Source: Euleptes europaea (Eukaryota > Chordata > Lepidosauria > Squamata > Sphaerodactylidae). Taken from it: a stretch of DNA of 64,000 bases. The stretch spans positions 39,884,882 to 39,948,881 of the forward strand of contig NC_079323.1 in the NCBI RefSeq assembly GCF_029931775.1, given 5' to 3'. The stretch's first letter is position 1; each line of letters starts with the position of its first letter. Positions 1 to 12,233 of the stretch are shown one piece after another. Below the pieces are notes generated by a model. The model searched no databases. It saw only the letters and a list, made by a program, of their open reading frames with translations, and had not been told where the DNA came from. Made by a program: the position numbers and the translations under genes.

Positions 1-1380
1 GAACAAAGGTATGTGGATGTGTTTGTCTCCTTCTCCTTTATACAAAGAGAAAGAAAACAGAAATTTCTACAGTGGCTTTAAAGAAAGGAATAAGAAAATG
101 ATTAAAGAAGTACAGGAGGAGGGACATGTTATAAACTCCTTATATTTATGGAGACAGATAGGCAGGATGCAGACGACCATTTGCCCACCTACAAGGAAAG
201 GGCAAGATAGGTAACTATTTGGATATCCTGAATTGGGCCATATTTTTTTTGGGACAAGCATCTAGCTTTAATTGAAGAAAAGGTGCAAAGTAAGACATGT
301 GAGGACTCAAAACCCAGTTTCATTGTAGGTCAAAGTAAAACCCTCTCAGATGGGACACAAAACGTTAAAATATGTCTTTCAAGTATTTTGGTCCTCATTT
401 CTTGATGAAAGGAAATTGGAAAAAATAGTACTAATTGGTTAAGAGATATGCACCAAAGTGTTCCCCGGCAAAACTTAGATTTTATAAATATAAGGGAACA
501 AATCAATGTTGCCAGCTTTGAAAGTGTTTAAAGTCAAAACTCAGGCACAAATTTATGATGATGTACAAACATGGTGTTCTAATATAATCACTGAAATCAA
601 TGTAACATTGGGTTTTTTTGATGGCCCTGTTAAACAGTGTCCATCTATACCTACAGTCATGGTTCATATGGAAGTTTCCTTAACCTCCATTAAATGTAGA
701 ATAATCAGTCATTTCTCAATTGCTGGCTGGGATTCAAATATTTGACAGCATTCAATGTAGCAAAGACTTCTTTTAAGCAAATGGATAATTACAGGCAGCA
801 TAAAAGAACAGTTTATTTTATTTTTAAAAAATGCTTTTTAGGTGATCTTCAAATTAAAGTACAGGATGAACCAGAGAATTCTGGGGATGGAAAAAGAAAA
901 TCATGTAGCTGCAGTTAATAATCTAAAAGTGACACAATGGGCTGTGAATCTTACTGAATGGTAGTGGAGGTCACATTATCTAGTATCCTTCCTGGATCAC
1001 AGATTGAGAATGGCATTTACGCTCTAAGACGTCAGGCTATGAACATCGTAGTCCTCTAGGGGAGATTAAACAAAATTCATTATGAAGATCATCTGTGTTT
1101 GCACAAATCATGGGAGGTAGAAGATCTACCTCAAGGGAGGTAGAAGACCTTGCTCATTATCTGTTGTTTTGTAGGTTGTATGAAATGCAGTGGGGAATGT
1201 TATTTAAACAACAACAGCTGTCTCAGGATAACACTAGTGGTGTATTACTTTCTTTTTATCACAAGATGAACAAAATGTATTACTAGAGTTGTTGCTAGGT
1301 TTGTTGCTGCAAGAATAAGAGCCTGATATGTAAACCCTAACTTGGGCATAATGCAGTCATAATGCAGTCATTCTTTATAA
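1..1380. other. No gene seen
   Basis: AT-rich sequence with only short chance reading frames. I recognise no exon, RNA gene or named repeat here. It lies downstream of PROS1. Confidence 0.5.
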
Positions 1381-1384
1381 GTAA

Positions 1385-1600
1385 AATAAAACAGAAATCA
1401 AGCGGCACCTTTAAGACTAACCAAGTCATTGTATGTTTGTATATAAATATGTATTGTATATGCATCTGACAAAATGAGCTTAGACTCACAAAAGCTTATG
1501 CTAGTTTTAAAAGTGTCACAGGATTTCTGTTTTATTTTGCTATCACAGACTAACAAGGTACCCTTTGGAACTATTCTTTTTATGTGTACCTGATGCTGCA
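1385..1600 (+). mobile_element. Decayed Penelope-like / hammerhead-type repeat
   Basis: It carries the hallmark order of the copies at 30 and 52 kb: GGCACCTTTAAGACTAACCA near 1404, and near 1466-1502 a CTGA...TGAGC...GACTCAC...AAGCTTATG block resembling a mutated hammerhead core (GAAA reads AAAA). It ends with a CAGACTAACAAGGTACCC-like tail. Old and divergent. Confidence 0.4.
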
Positions 1601-2137
1601 CACAATTTGTGGTTTTATGATAAAATTTTGGAAATTGCAGTGACTTTGGTGGCTACTCAATAAACACTTAGCAGATCGCTATGAAATACATCATAATTAT
1701 TGCTATTTCCTTTAGATATATATATGTTGTTTGTTACATGTGTTTAATGTATGCTATTTTTGCAGTTTTATGTATTACCTTGTGATCTGGTTTTACCCTT
1801 TTTGAAGCCCTACTGGGAGAAGCAGGACAAAAGTATTAAAATTATTTTATGTGTGTGTGTAAATGCAAGCATTGGGCAGTCTTGATATACCGACTGGGGG
1901 AAGCGGCAAGGGCCCAAGAACATGAAAATTTACTTCAGATATTATTACAATGGAGATCAGCATAAAAGAAGAGCTGTGCTGGATCGTATCAATGATCTGT
2001 AGTCGAGCATCCTGTCTCACACTGTGGCCAATCTGTTACTCTGGAGAGCCACCAACAGGGCACAGCAGCCAAGGCGTCCCTCTGATGTTGCCTCCTGGCA
2101 CTGGTATTCAGAAGTTTAGTCACCATGGCTAGTAGCC

Positions 2138-3055
2138 ACTGATAGACCAGTCATCCATGAATCTGTCTAATACCCTTTTAAAGCTGTCTACGCCTTTGGC
2201 CAATGCTACCAATTCCACAGTGAATTCTGCAGTGAATTCCACATTTTAATCACTTGTTTAATCAGCAAGTTAAGACCCCCATTAGTATATACCTGAAGCT
2301 GGGATTTTTGTTGTTGTACCAAAGTGTTGTTGTTCCTTACACTTACCTGCATTGAACTTCATCTGCCACATTGCTACCCTCTCATTCAATTTGCAGAGAT
2401 CTTCCTGGAGCTTGGTTTTCACTATCGTAAATAATTCTGTGTCATTTGGAAACTTGACCATTCCCCAGTTCCAGATCATTTGTGAACAAATTAAATAACA
2501 TTGTCCCAATACCAATCCTTGTGGGACCCCACTGCTTACATCTCTCCATTGTGAAAACTGTCCATTTATTCCTGCTCTTTGCAAGCTGTCGTTTTTCATC
2601 CATAAAAGGACGTTCTCCCATTCCATGACTGCTAAACTTACTCAGGAGTCTTTGATGATGTGCCTTGTCAAAAGCCTTTTAAAAGTTCAACTATATAATG
2701 TCTACCGGGTCACCATCATCTACTCCAAAATGCTGGCGAGGCAGGACTTCTTTGATTGTTTTTACCAGATTTCCTGGGACAGACAACAGGTTAACTGGCC
2801 TGTAATTTCCTGTTTCCCCTCTGGACCTCGTTTTAAAGATTAGGGTAACATTTGCTATTCTCCAATCCCACATTTGAGTTCCCTAAGAACTTTCAGGCCT
2901 ATGCCATCAGGATCTGAAGACTCACTGTTTTTTAATTTCCCCAATAAGAACTTTTGTCTCTTTTCATCTCAGTTTGACCCAGTTCTTTAGACTCCCTGAA
3001 AATGGCGGCTGTGGCCTGGGTACATGCCCCACACTTTTCATAGAACAGAGATGCA
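2138..3055 (-). mobile_element. CR1-type LINE, 3' half (reverse transcriptase fragment)
   Basis: The minus strand translates to reverse-transcriptase blocks of the CR1 clade: NVTLIFKTRSRGETGNYRPV, SQWRDVSSGVPQGLVLG, KFPNDTELF (in place of F-A-D-D-T) and EDLCKLNERVAMWQMKFNAG. Frames are interrupted and the catalytic F-A-D-D is altered to F-P-N-D, so it is dead. The upstream (5') side is cut by the DIRS-type element starting near 3056; a short CR1-like remnant may resume at about 8521. Confidence 0.75.
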
Positions 3056-3453
3056 AAAGAGCCTTGGCTACTTACCGTGAAGGCTTCTTCTGCTCAGAGG
3101 GACGAAGGGCATCTTCATTATGGGTGTTTCCTTTTCCTCTTATCTCGGGAGGCAGGAACCAAATATTTAAATTTTTCTGACCTCTGAGGGTAAACGCCCC
3201 CTTGTGATCAGTTAAAGACTTTCCGAGCCTTATATATTTAAGATAGACTGAAGAAACATGTTAGTTATAATTCTATACAAGAAATAAGTTCCTAATAAAC
3301 ATTAACGATGAACCTTTAGGATAACTATAAGTCATGAACCAACAAACAGCGTTTAACTTGAATTGAATGTCAACTGGAAGTTAGATGTAACCATGATTAC
3401 CTGTAATTTTATTTTATTTGTTTTATTTATATTTTACTGACGTCTGGGCGGGC

Positions 3454-3548
3454 AAGATGCCCTTCGTCCCTCTGAGCAGAAGAAGCCTTCACGGTAAGTA
3501 GCCAAGGCTCTTTCTCGCTCAGAGGGAGAAGGGCATCTTCATTATGGG
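3454..3548. repeat. DIRS internal complementary region
   Basis: The first part is complementary to the element's low-coordinate end and the second part to its high-coordinate end. They meet at the TTT at 3511-3513. This junction is the template used to complete circular DIRS intermediates. Confidence 0.85.
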
Positions 3549-6500
3549 ACATACAAGAGCTGTCCCCCGCCCTTGGGAGGGTTAGACGTCCTGAAGTATA
3601 CTTTGCAGTACTCGTCTGCCTAAGGCGGCATCTGCTGACAAGTATAGATCTAATTTGTAGTGTCTCACAAATGTGGACACCGAGGACCAAGTTGCAGCCT
3701 TACATATCTCTTCCATAAAGCACGGCAGTCGAAGGCTGCTGAAGTAGCCGCACTTCTTCCCAAGTGGGCAGTAACGCCCGCAGGAGCAGGTAGGTTACTT
3801 ATTCTATAAGCCTGTGTTATGTATAAGGTGATGGTCCTACTAATGGATGCCTTGGACATATGCTTGCCCTTGTCAGGTGGTGAGATATGAACGAATAAGG
3901 AGTCAGAGTTCCTAATAATTTTAGTAAGATAAATGTAAACAGGTAGTGCCCTTCTTAGGTCTAGCTAGTGCCAGGCCTTCTCCTTAGGATTCTTGGGGTT
4001 AGTGCAGAAGATGTAAGCACTATGTCCTGCTCCCTGTGAAACTTGCAGCTACATTTTGTCCTATCTCAGTGATTGGTTCGAATGGTAGTTGTGTGAGTGC
4101 TGTCAAAGCTGTGTGCAGGCTCTAGTTGTGAACCTGTGTCTAACAGGAGGAGCTAAATAACTGACGCCCCTTAAAAAGGCTTTTATGTGATGGTGTTTGG
4201 TTAAGCGGTATCCAGATACCTTGGGTACTATGGTAGCTATAGATGCCAGTTGCCTTTGTAGAGTGCAGGTAGCTAGCCCTAAGCTCTGTCCCTCCTGATG
4301 GCTTCCTTGTTGTCAATATGGTAGTGACGGCCACCGGGCTATAACCTAGGGCTATAAGTCATCTCCTTTCAGTGCCCGTGCGGTCAGTTTGTACCACCCT
4401 GGATTGGGATGGCATATTGGGTCTTGTAGAGGGAGATCTTGTCTGTCTGGAAGTCTCCAATGGTTCTGTATGGACATCTGAATTATAGATGGGAACCACG
4501 GTCATCGCAGCCAATATGGAGCTATGAATCTGACTGATGCTTTTTGAAGTCGTACCTTTCTCAATACCCTTGGAGGGAGGGGGGGACCCGTACAGTAGGT
4601 CGTGTGGCCCTGGTGACATTAAGAGGTCCATTTGTTCCGCCCCCTGTTGACGGTACATGGAATAGTACCTTGGCAGCTGGTGGATGATGCTGGATGCAAA
4701 CAGATGAATCTGTGGCGTGCCGAATCTCTGAGTAATAAGTTGAAAGACCTCTGGATGTAGAGACCATTCTGCCTCGCTGATGTCCTGTCTGCTGAGCCAG
4801 TCTGCTTGTATGTTGACTGTGCCCTGAATATGTTCTGCTGATTTTGATGAGAGGTTGGACTCGGCCCAAGGAAAAATGTAGTCGCTTCTGAGGATCGTCC
4901 TGATTTCTAGGGCACTGATGTGAAGATTCTGTTCTTGATAGTCCATGTTGCTTGAGCCATTGTCCCTTGAGTGTGGCTTCCCAACCTGATAGACACGCGT
5001 CCGTGAAGATTTGAATTGGTGTTGGACGGAGATACCAACTTCCTTTCGTCAAATTCTGAGACTGAAACCATCATACTAGTCTTGATCTGACTTCATCGGT
5101 CAGGATGAGATTTCTGTCACTTCTTCCTTGGTATGTCTCTTTGGTACGGCCTTAAGAACCATTGAAGAGGTCTTGCTCGTAAGCGTGCCCCTTGAACTGC
5201 GGGAATGCATGCAGACATGTGACCCTTCAGTTTGGTCAGGGACATTAGAGAAGGCGACCGGGAATTAATCGCTTTCTTTGCTAGAGATGAAATGTTGTGG
5301 ATTTTTGTCCACTGGAAGGTATAAGGAGTTTGTCAGTGTGTCTATGTCCATCCCCCATCTCTCTCAATCGTTGGGATGGAACTAAGTGGGTCTTTCTGAA
5401 GTTGATTATGACCAGTGTTCTGTTAACCTCTTTAGAACTCTCTCTGAATGATCTATGCTCTGCTAGTTTGAGCTTGCGCAAATCAGAATGTCGTCTGAGA
5501 AGGGTGCATTCTCACGCCCTCCTCGCGCAGAGATGTGACTGGTGTGTCCAGAACTTTGGTGAATACTCGAGGAGGGGCGATGATAACCCGAATCGTAAGG
5601 CCCTGAATTGGAAGAGGTGTCCCTTGTATGGGAACCGAAGGAAACAACAATGTGCCGGGTGTATTAGAATGTAAGAAAATGCTTTTCCCTGAGGACCTGT
5701 GTGACTGACTTTAGTGTCTCCATCCTGAAGCGCTTTAATGGGATAATCTGTTCAGAAACTTGAGGTCTAGGATGGCTTTCCATCCGCCGCCTTTGTTGGG
5801 AACAGTAAAGAATACTGAATAGACTCCCAATGTATGCTCTAATGGTGAGACTGGCTCCATCGCCTTGATGTCCAAGAGGCCTCTGAAGTTCTATGGATTT
5901 TTTTTTTTTTTGGGGGGGGGGGGAATGTTGGAGATATTACTAGTCGATGTGAAGGAGTGTAAGAAAAACTCTATCTGATAGCCTTGTGAGATAATGTTTG
6001 TGACCCAGAGGCCTGGTTGGGAGGTGACCACTGACGGTGTAATAGGCTGAGCCTGCCTTCCACTGACTGGTGGCTGGCGTCACTGTTTGGTTGGGCGGTC
6101 GGGTTTATCCCCTTTATTGCCCTGGAAGGTGGAGGATTTTGGAGATTTATTGAATCGTCCTCCTTTACTAAAGGAGCTGCGATTCTGGTTCCGGTGGTTT
6201 CTAGGTTGATCAGGTCTGTATCTTTGAAATATGTGGTATGCACGAAAGGACATAGAGGGAGTGATCCCTTGGATTCCTTGCGTAGAAACTTGTCTTTGGT
6301 CTCCACTGATATGGGGACCAAATTGTCTCCAAGCAAGGTCTTTCCCTGATACAGGAAGCCCATAATAACCAATTTTGATCTATATACTCCGCTTGCCAGG
6401 GGCGTACCCAGAGAGCCTTTCTGGCAGCTGAGGCTGTGGCTAGTGTTCTAGCTGCATATGACATGTTATCGAAGTTCGAATCAGCTAGAAAGAATACCAC

Positions 6501-7239
6501 TCTCGAAAACATGGATGACATGGTATCTAAGGTAGAATCAGCTGGAAGGATACCACTCTCAAAAAAAAACATGGATGCCCTTCTGGCATCTGATGCTGCG
6601 GCTAGTGTCCTAGCTGCATATGGCATGGTATCGAAGTTCGAATCAGTTAGAAAGAATACCACTCTCAAAAAACATGGGTACTCCTGTAAAGGCGTTTCTT
6701 TCTTCCTGTGGAAAAAGTTGATATAACTTCCTAGTCCAAATTATTGCCGCTCTGTATACTAGGGCAGATGTGATAGAAGCGCTTGATAGTGAGTGCCAAG
6801 GCCTCTGAGCATTTATGCCTGCTAACTCTGCCTTCCTATCTGTAGGGTCCCTAATCATGGCAAGGCCATGTAACAAGGTTGAAGGAGTGAAGGCAGTGAC
6901 AGGTGATTCTACTGAAGGCACTTTTAGAATTTTAGAAGCACCGATAAACCAACTATAAAGGCTTCCTAGAGGCTGTGGAGCATTGTATGGGTGCCATTGG
7001 TTTCTCCCGCTCTGCTTTCAACAGAGTTAGAAATAATCAAGCGCTGGCACAAACCTATCTGGAGTCTTTTCTCCCACTCTGAGTCCTCTGAGAGATCAAG
7101 AGTAGCTAGGTTTTTATGCCAATGCAGAAGGAAATCTTCTGCGTTAAATACTATAGACAGTCTGGGTACCAATTGGCAATTTTGTAACCGTGAATTAGCT
7201 TTCAGCGCTGCTTAGGCTGGCCAGCACGTACTCTCTTGG

Positions 7240-7362
7240 TACTACTTGGACTGGTGATTGGCTCACCAGGATCTCAGGCAGAGGTCTTCCACATCACCTA
7301 CTACCAGAATTGGCCCTCTGCATGCCAATCCGACGCTCTGCCACTGAGCCACAGTCGTTCCC
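7240..7362 (-). mobile_element. tRNA-derived SINE inside the DIRS element
   Basis: In minus sense it reads GTGGCTCAGTGGCAGAGC (A box), then CATGCAGAGGGCC, then AGGTGATGTGGAAGACCTC. This is the same family as the copies at 17.4 and 27.73 kb, with a decayed B box. A secondary insertion younger than the DIRS copy. Confidence 0.6.
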
Positions 7363-8734
7363 CTGCTTTGGCTGATATTCTGCCCTTTTAGCAATCAGAT
7401 TACTGTTTGTGGTGCTGGAGGGTGTGATCCCTACGATCCCTGTATGGATGGGGCAGGATAAGGAGGTTGTACTGCCCTTAAGCCATCTGAGAAGGCGTTT
7501 TTAATCAGGGCGGAGAGCTCTGCTCTTACAGGAGTAAAACAGGCTGCATCTATGAGGGGGGGGGGCGAAGTCACCTTACCGGCAGTCGATGTCTCCGTTG
7601 ATGCTTCCCGTCCTTGAATAATAATAGGCGAGCCGCCTGAGGACGGAGCATTGCGAGGCAAAAAGGCGAGCCGCCAGCCTCCTTCATTTTCCCCGTTTGT
7701 GCAGTGTGGGAGAAGTGGCTATAGCCGCTGTGTTCTCCTGGCTGCTTCCCGCTGCTTCCCGTCCTTGAATAACAATAGGCGAGCCGCCTAAGGACGGAGC
7801 ACGGCGGGCGAGGCAAAAAGGCGAGCCGCCAGCCTCCTTCATTTCCCCCGTTCATGCTGTGTGGGAGGAGCGGCTACCGCCGCTGTTTTCTCCCGGCCGC
7901 TTTCTGTTGCGATCTGGCAGTCGCGTCTTTCAGGCGCGGCAGAGCAGCGTGCGTTTTGCAGCAGGCATTTGGCGCGCTTGTTAGCGGTCGAGCCAAGCCG
8001 TTTGTACTTGCCTGCTCCGTTCTTGCCGCTTTTGCCTTTCCCTTTTGAGTTTTGGTCCTCAGGTCACCAGAGTGACTGTCCAAGGGTTCATCTAATTGTA
8101 GTGGTAAGGCCACTAGCAGGCTAGGGTCTAAATTGGCAGGCGCTATATAGCTGTCCTGATGCCGATCCGCCATTTTTTATTTTTATTTTTTGGCGGGAAA
8201 AGACCCTTCTGAGGAGAATAGGCAGAAAATTAAGACAGTAAATAGAATTGAGTAGTAGATTAGTTAGGTTAAGTTTAGGTTTGTTAAAATAAGAATATTT
8301 TTAGGTCTAATAAGTAAGGTTAAGGTTTCTCTATTATTTCTGTAGCAGAGAGCTGCTAGAAGGCTGCTCTCCCGTTCAAGGCAGGAAATAGAACTGATCA
8401 CAAGGGGGCGTTTACCCTCAGAGGTCAGAAAAATTTAAATATTTGGTTCCTGCCTCCCGAGATAAGAGGAAAAGGAAACACCCATAATGAAGATGCCCTT
8501 CTCCCTCTGAGCGAGAAAAATGCATTTGCTTCTATCCATGCTCAGCCTACAAAGAGAACTGGGCCTCTCAAATGGATTCTTGACTGACATTTGGATCTTG
8601 CTGGATTTCATTGTTTCAACCGAAATGTGCTGCTATTGTTTACCACTTCTTTCCAAGTGCTGAAATCAAACACCGGTAAACCTGTCCGCATCTAACACCA
8701 CCAGAACTAACATGAGACTGTGCCTTTCCCCTCA

Positions 8735-8835
8735 AAATCTGCTTGACTATGGGTTCTGATGAACCCGAAAGCTTGCATATTATTTTTGTCATTTTGGTTG
8801 GCCTTAATAAAAAGGTTTTTCATAGTACTTGTTCC
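8735..8835 (+). mobile_element. Penelope-like fragment with CTGATGA/GAAA motif
   Basis: GGTTCTGATGAACCCGAAAG near 8755 resembles a hammerhead core whose stem II is almost gone, followed by GCTTGC and a tail ending GGCCTTAATAAAAAGG. This matches other short repeats of this type. Weak on its own. Confidence 0.35.
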
Positions 8836-9245
8836 AGAAAGTACTAGACACGAAGTAATAAATTCAAAGGGGCTATCCCACTACTGAAACAGCATTTCTT
8901 TTGACTGAGAAGGGATGTGTAATTTCTGCTGAGATGATTGCCACTTCCCTCTGCAAAACTCCGCTTCTTCCCAGTGATGTTCCTGATGGTCTTTTGACCC
9001 CAGAACCTGAAATTCAAGAGCTTACTGGTAATAGGCTACAGCAGGAGGTGGGAAAGTCCTGTTCCATGAGCTTCACTCCATTTGTGGTTTAGTTCCTACC
9101 CTGTGTCATTACCTACCTTACTATGGAGTTTTCCACATGGGGACAGGTATGTGTGTAGTATTGGGAGCTGCAGCAGCAACCACACACAGGTTCCCCATTT
9201 CCCTGCCCTGGTTGCCCAGCAGCAGCCATCCCCACCCCGTCGGGT
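8836..9245. other. No gene seen
   Basis: Unannotated sequence between the DIRS/CR1 block and the inverted repeat at 9.26 kb. Nothing recognised. Confidence 0.4.
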
Positions 9246-9261
9246 CTTTTCCAAAAAAAAA

Positions 9262-9515
9262 ATTAAAATCAGCAACTGAATATCGTTTTACCAATATAAT
9301 GTTATGACAATAAGCATATCAGGTTCTCTGATTCCTCAACTTTTGTTTTCTTTTTCTATGTGTGGTGTAGCAATAAGCCTTTCCCCTTATGTTTCTGCAA
9401 CAAAAAAGTGCTAGGGACTTACCTTCAAAAAAAATGAAAGCTGGGAGTTCCTGTTATACACATTGTTATGACATATCAACATAACAATATTCAGTTGCTG
9501 ATTAGAAAAAAAGGG
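9262..9515. mobile_element. Foldback element with ~60-bp imperfect inverted arms
   Basis: AATCAGCAACTGAATAT at about 9266 is inverted as ATATTCAGTTGCTGATT at about 9488. The arms continue inward with GTTATGACA/TGTTATGACAT-like blocks. Non-coding MITE-type repeat of unknown superfamily. Confidence 0.5.
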
Positions 9516-9624
9516 GGAAAAATCCCTCCCCGTAACGGTAAGTGGAAATAGTCACTGTGTAAAAAATGGTTGCCACATAGGCAGGCCAGATCTGAACTTT
9601 GCAACCCACACAATAGCAACCTAG

Positions 9625-9790
9625 GCTTTGCTGTGCTCTTACCCAAATGTTTATCTCCAGTGGAGTTTGAAAGCAGCTTACATTGTTCTCTCTTCCACTT
9701 TATCCTCATAACAACCCTAGGTTATGCTAGCCCAACAGGAACCCAACAAGTTGCCATGGAACTGTGAGAATTCAAACCTGGGCTAAGGCA
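9625..9790 (-). mobile_element. MIR-like tRNA SINE, partial
   Basis: Reverse-oriented core: AAAGCAGCTTACATTG, then TTATCCTCATAACAACCCT, then TTCAAACCTGGGCT (B-box side). Same family as the copies at 10.76, 16.6 and 17.65 kb. Confidence 0.6.
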
Positions 9791-10756
9791 AACTAAGCAA
9801 TAATAGTTGGGTGATCATTCTCTCCACATCAAAATGCCATTGAGGATTAAATGGAACAAGACAGAACCATTATGCTGACTTTTGCTCCTTGGCAGAATAC
9901 AAATATGATAGATGGATACATAGACGACAAAGCAACGGAAACAAATTATGTTAATGAAAAATCTATATGGACAAGCAATCATCGGAGAAATATTGGCAAA
10001 ACCTTTGAATAACTTGAATCCAAATACATGATCTATTACAAGCTTCTAACAGACGATATTAGTTTATGTTTGTACAGAAAACAGATTCTGATTTCATTTT
10101 GAGGATACTACAATCTCTTAAGTAAGGCTTTGATAATTAGAACATTAACACAAAGTATTCCTGAAATGGAAAGGTATTTTATTTTGTTAGAGTGCATTAC
10201 AATATCAATACAGGAAACAAAATAGAAATCAATTAAAAGTATGGGACACGATTTATTTTTCATGTGTTTTTATATATATAACTATTCCTTATCCTCCTTG
10301 GCTTTGGAAAAACAAAACAAAAATGAGCAGCATTTAGCCTCTGCTACTGGCACAGGTTTGCAATATGTACTTGTACTGCATCTATATCTAGAAACAGTGG
10401 CAAAAATCCAGAAGATCTGAACATATGCTTGCCAGTAATCTATATTTCCACTTTCTGTTTAGTTTTCTCCCAGGAGCTCACAGCATTCATCTGCCAAATC
10501 ACTTCAAACTTAAAACACCCACACAGACACACACAAAACCCTAACTGTTTGGCACAGCAAACTTGTGTAAGAGAGGCTAAACAGTAGAAAATGAGTATTT
10601 CTACATGTAACTTTCTAATTTATTCATATAAGGATAGGAACCAAAAATTTCAAAAGCTTCTGAGGGCTAATTCCATGCATTTAAGGATCATGGTCTTTAT
10701 GGATATTTACCTCTGAGGTTAAACTAGACCTGAGAGAAATCATGGATCTCCACCAG

Positions 10757-11032
10757 TCATTTATTTACTTATTTAATTTATATCTTGCCTTTCTCCCCAG
10801 TAGGAACCTAAAGCAGCTTACATTGTTCTCTTCTCTTTCATGTTATCCTCACAACAACCCTGTGAGATAGATCATGATGCCAGAAATTTTGTTAGTCTTT
10901 AAGGTGCTATTGGACTCTTGCTCTTTTCTACTCCTGTGAGACAGGTTAGGCTGAGAGTGTGTGACTGGCTCAAGGTCTCACATTGACCTTCTATGGCAGA
11001 GTGGGGATTCAAACCTGGGCTTCCCAGATCTT
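10757..11032 (-). mobile_element. MIR-like SINE interrupted by a short insertion
   Basis: ATATCTTGCCTTTCTCCCC, TTATCCTCACAACAACCC and GGGGATTCAAACCTGGGCTT mark a reverse-oriented SINE. At 10873-10932 its body is interrupted by a fragment containing TTGTTAGTCTTTAAGGTGCT, with a direct repeat CCTGTGAGA(T/C)AG on both sides. Confidence 0.75.
10873..10932 (+). mobile_element. 5'-truncated Penelope-like fragment in a SINE
   Basis: It matches the 3' ends of the elements at 30.2 and 53.1 kb (CCAGAAATTTTGTTAGTC, then CTTTAAGGTGCTATTGGACT, then CTTTTCTACT). It is bounded by a 12-bp direct repeat, as expected of target-primed insertion. Confidence 0.6.
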
Positions 11033-12233
11033 TTAAAGGACTGTAGCTTGGATTGGAACTACATACACTCTTGGGGTGTGTGTGAATTCTTCTACTTCAG
11101 TATGATTTCTCATCGAGACTCCATTGTTGCTCGCCAGTTAAAAAAATGGGTGCCCATCTTTTTAAAGGGCTATAGAAGTGTGAAGAACCTTGTTTCAGTT
11201 TGTGAAACTATGTGAGGTGGTGAAAAGATTCAACTGTTCTCCATCCTGGCACAGTCCTGCCCCAAACTGGGTCCCTGTGCATCTGTAGTTTTGCTAAAAA
11301 GCCACTGGGAAGACCTGATCATGAATTTCCCAACACCTTGTTATGTATTGATCCTGTCTTAAGAGTGCTCACTTTCCATTGACTAAGGGAGCAGTCCTAA
11401 ACAGATCTACTCAGTGGGGCTAACTCCCAGGAAAGTGTTCTTAGAATTGCAACCTAAAACTTAGGCTTATGTCTAAGTATGCACCAAAATAACATCTGGG
11501 TTGGTAATTAAAGCTCAAGTCCTAAGCATGGCATCAGGCCACAAAGTTCTAAACATCTTTTCAAGTATATGGAGCCTTGGGATTAAGGTGCTTGGTCATT
11601 AAATTCTGATGCAGCGATACCACAATCCTAAATGCATTTACTTGGAAATCCTATTGATTCCATTGGAGCTATGAAAATGTGCTTAGGATAACCCTCATTG
11701 ATGCACACAGTTTCTTAATCACTAATAATAATCTTATAGTTTTTATGCTATCCTTAAGCTATGGTTCATTATCATCCGGCTACAGTGTGCTGGTTTCAAG
11801 CAATATCTAAGTTTACCACTTAGAAATGAGCATCAAATTCTCATTCAGCCAGTGAAAATCGATGCTGTGCTGTGAGGAAATAGGCTCTCACAGGGCACCA
11901 TAATGCAACTCGCTGATAAAAGATAGGATGCTATACCAATTCAGGTGCACGTCCTTCTTACTGGAACTACAGTACTGTAATCCCTCATTCAGAGAGCAGC
12001 ACAAGCCTTACGTGGACCTTGGCTGTCATTCTTTCCAACACAAAGTACATCCCTTTCGTCACATTTTGCTGTTACGTGTATCATTCAAAACACATCATGC
12101 AACACAATCTTTTGGCTCAGAAGGTCATATAAACTAAATACCAGCTTAACTTTTTTTACTCTTAAGTTTTTGATGGAAGGTTGATCTTGGCTGCTGCTTT
12201 CAGCATATTTACTATGAGGAAAAGTTTGGACCC
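11033..12233. other. Downstream flank of PROS1; short MITE relics
   Basis: No gene. AGTCCTAAACAGATCTACTC at about 11395 and CCACAATCCTAAATGC at about 11620 resemble the short foldback family at 30.90 and 62.48 kb. The rest is unrecognised, and part may be distal PROS1 3' UTR. Confidence 0.35.

Larger units (their letters stand above)
3056..8520 (-). mobile_element. Fossil DIRS-type (tyrosine recombinase) retroelement, nearly full length, broken
   Basis: About 5.46 kb in minus orientation. Parts: a gag-like region in the high-coordinate half; reverse transcriptase/RNase H-related sequence at about 4.36-5.05 kb (for example EAEWSLHPEVFQLITQRFG, typical of DIRS polyproteins); a tyrosine-recombinase end at about 3.67-3.86 kb. 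Inverted terminal repeats lie at about 3095-3213 and 8391-8511. The internal complementary region at 3454-3548 is the reverse complement of the left end joined to that of the right end, diagnostic of DIRS. Reading frames are interrupted many times (roughly a dozen or more breaks), so it is a fossil of moderate age. A SINE sits inside near 7.24-7.36 kb. Confidence 0.85.

Noticed and set aside
2282-2626. Reverse-transcriptase-like frame as a host gene
   Set aside because: CR1 LINE fragment with altered catalytic motif and broken frames.
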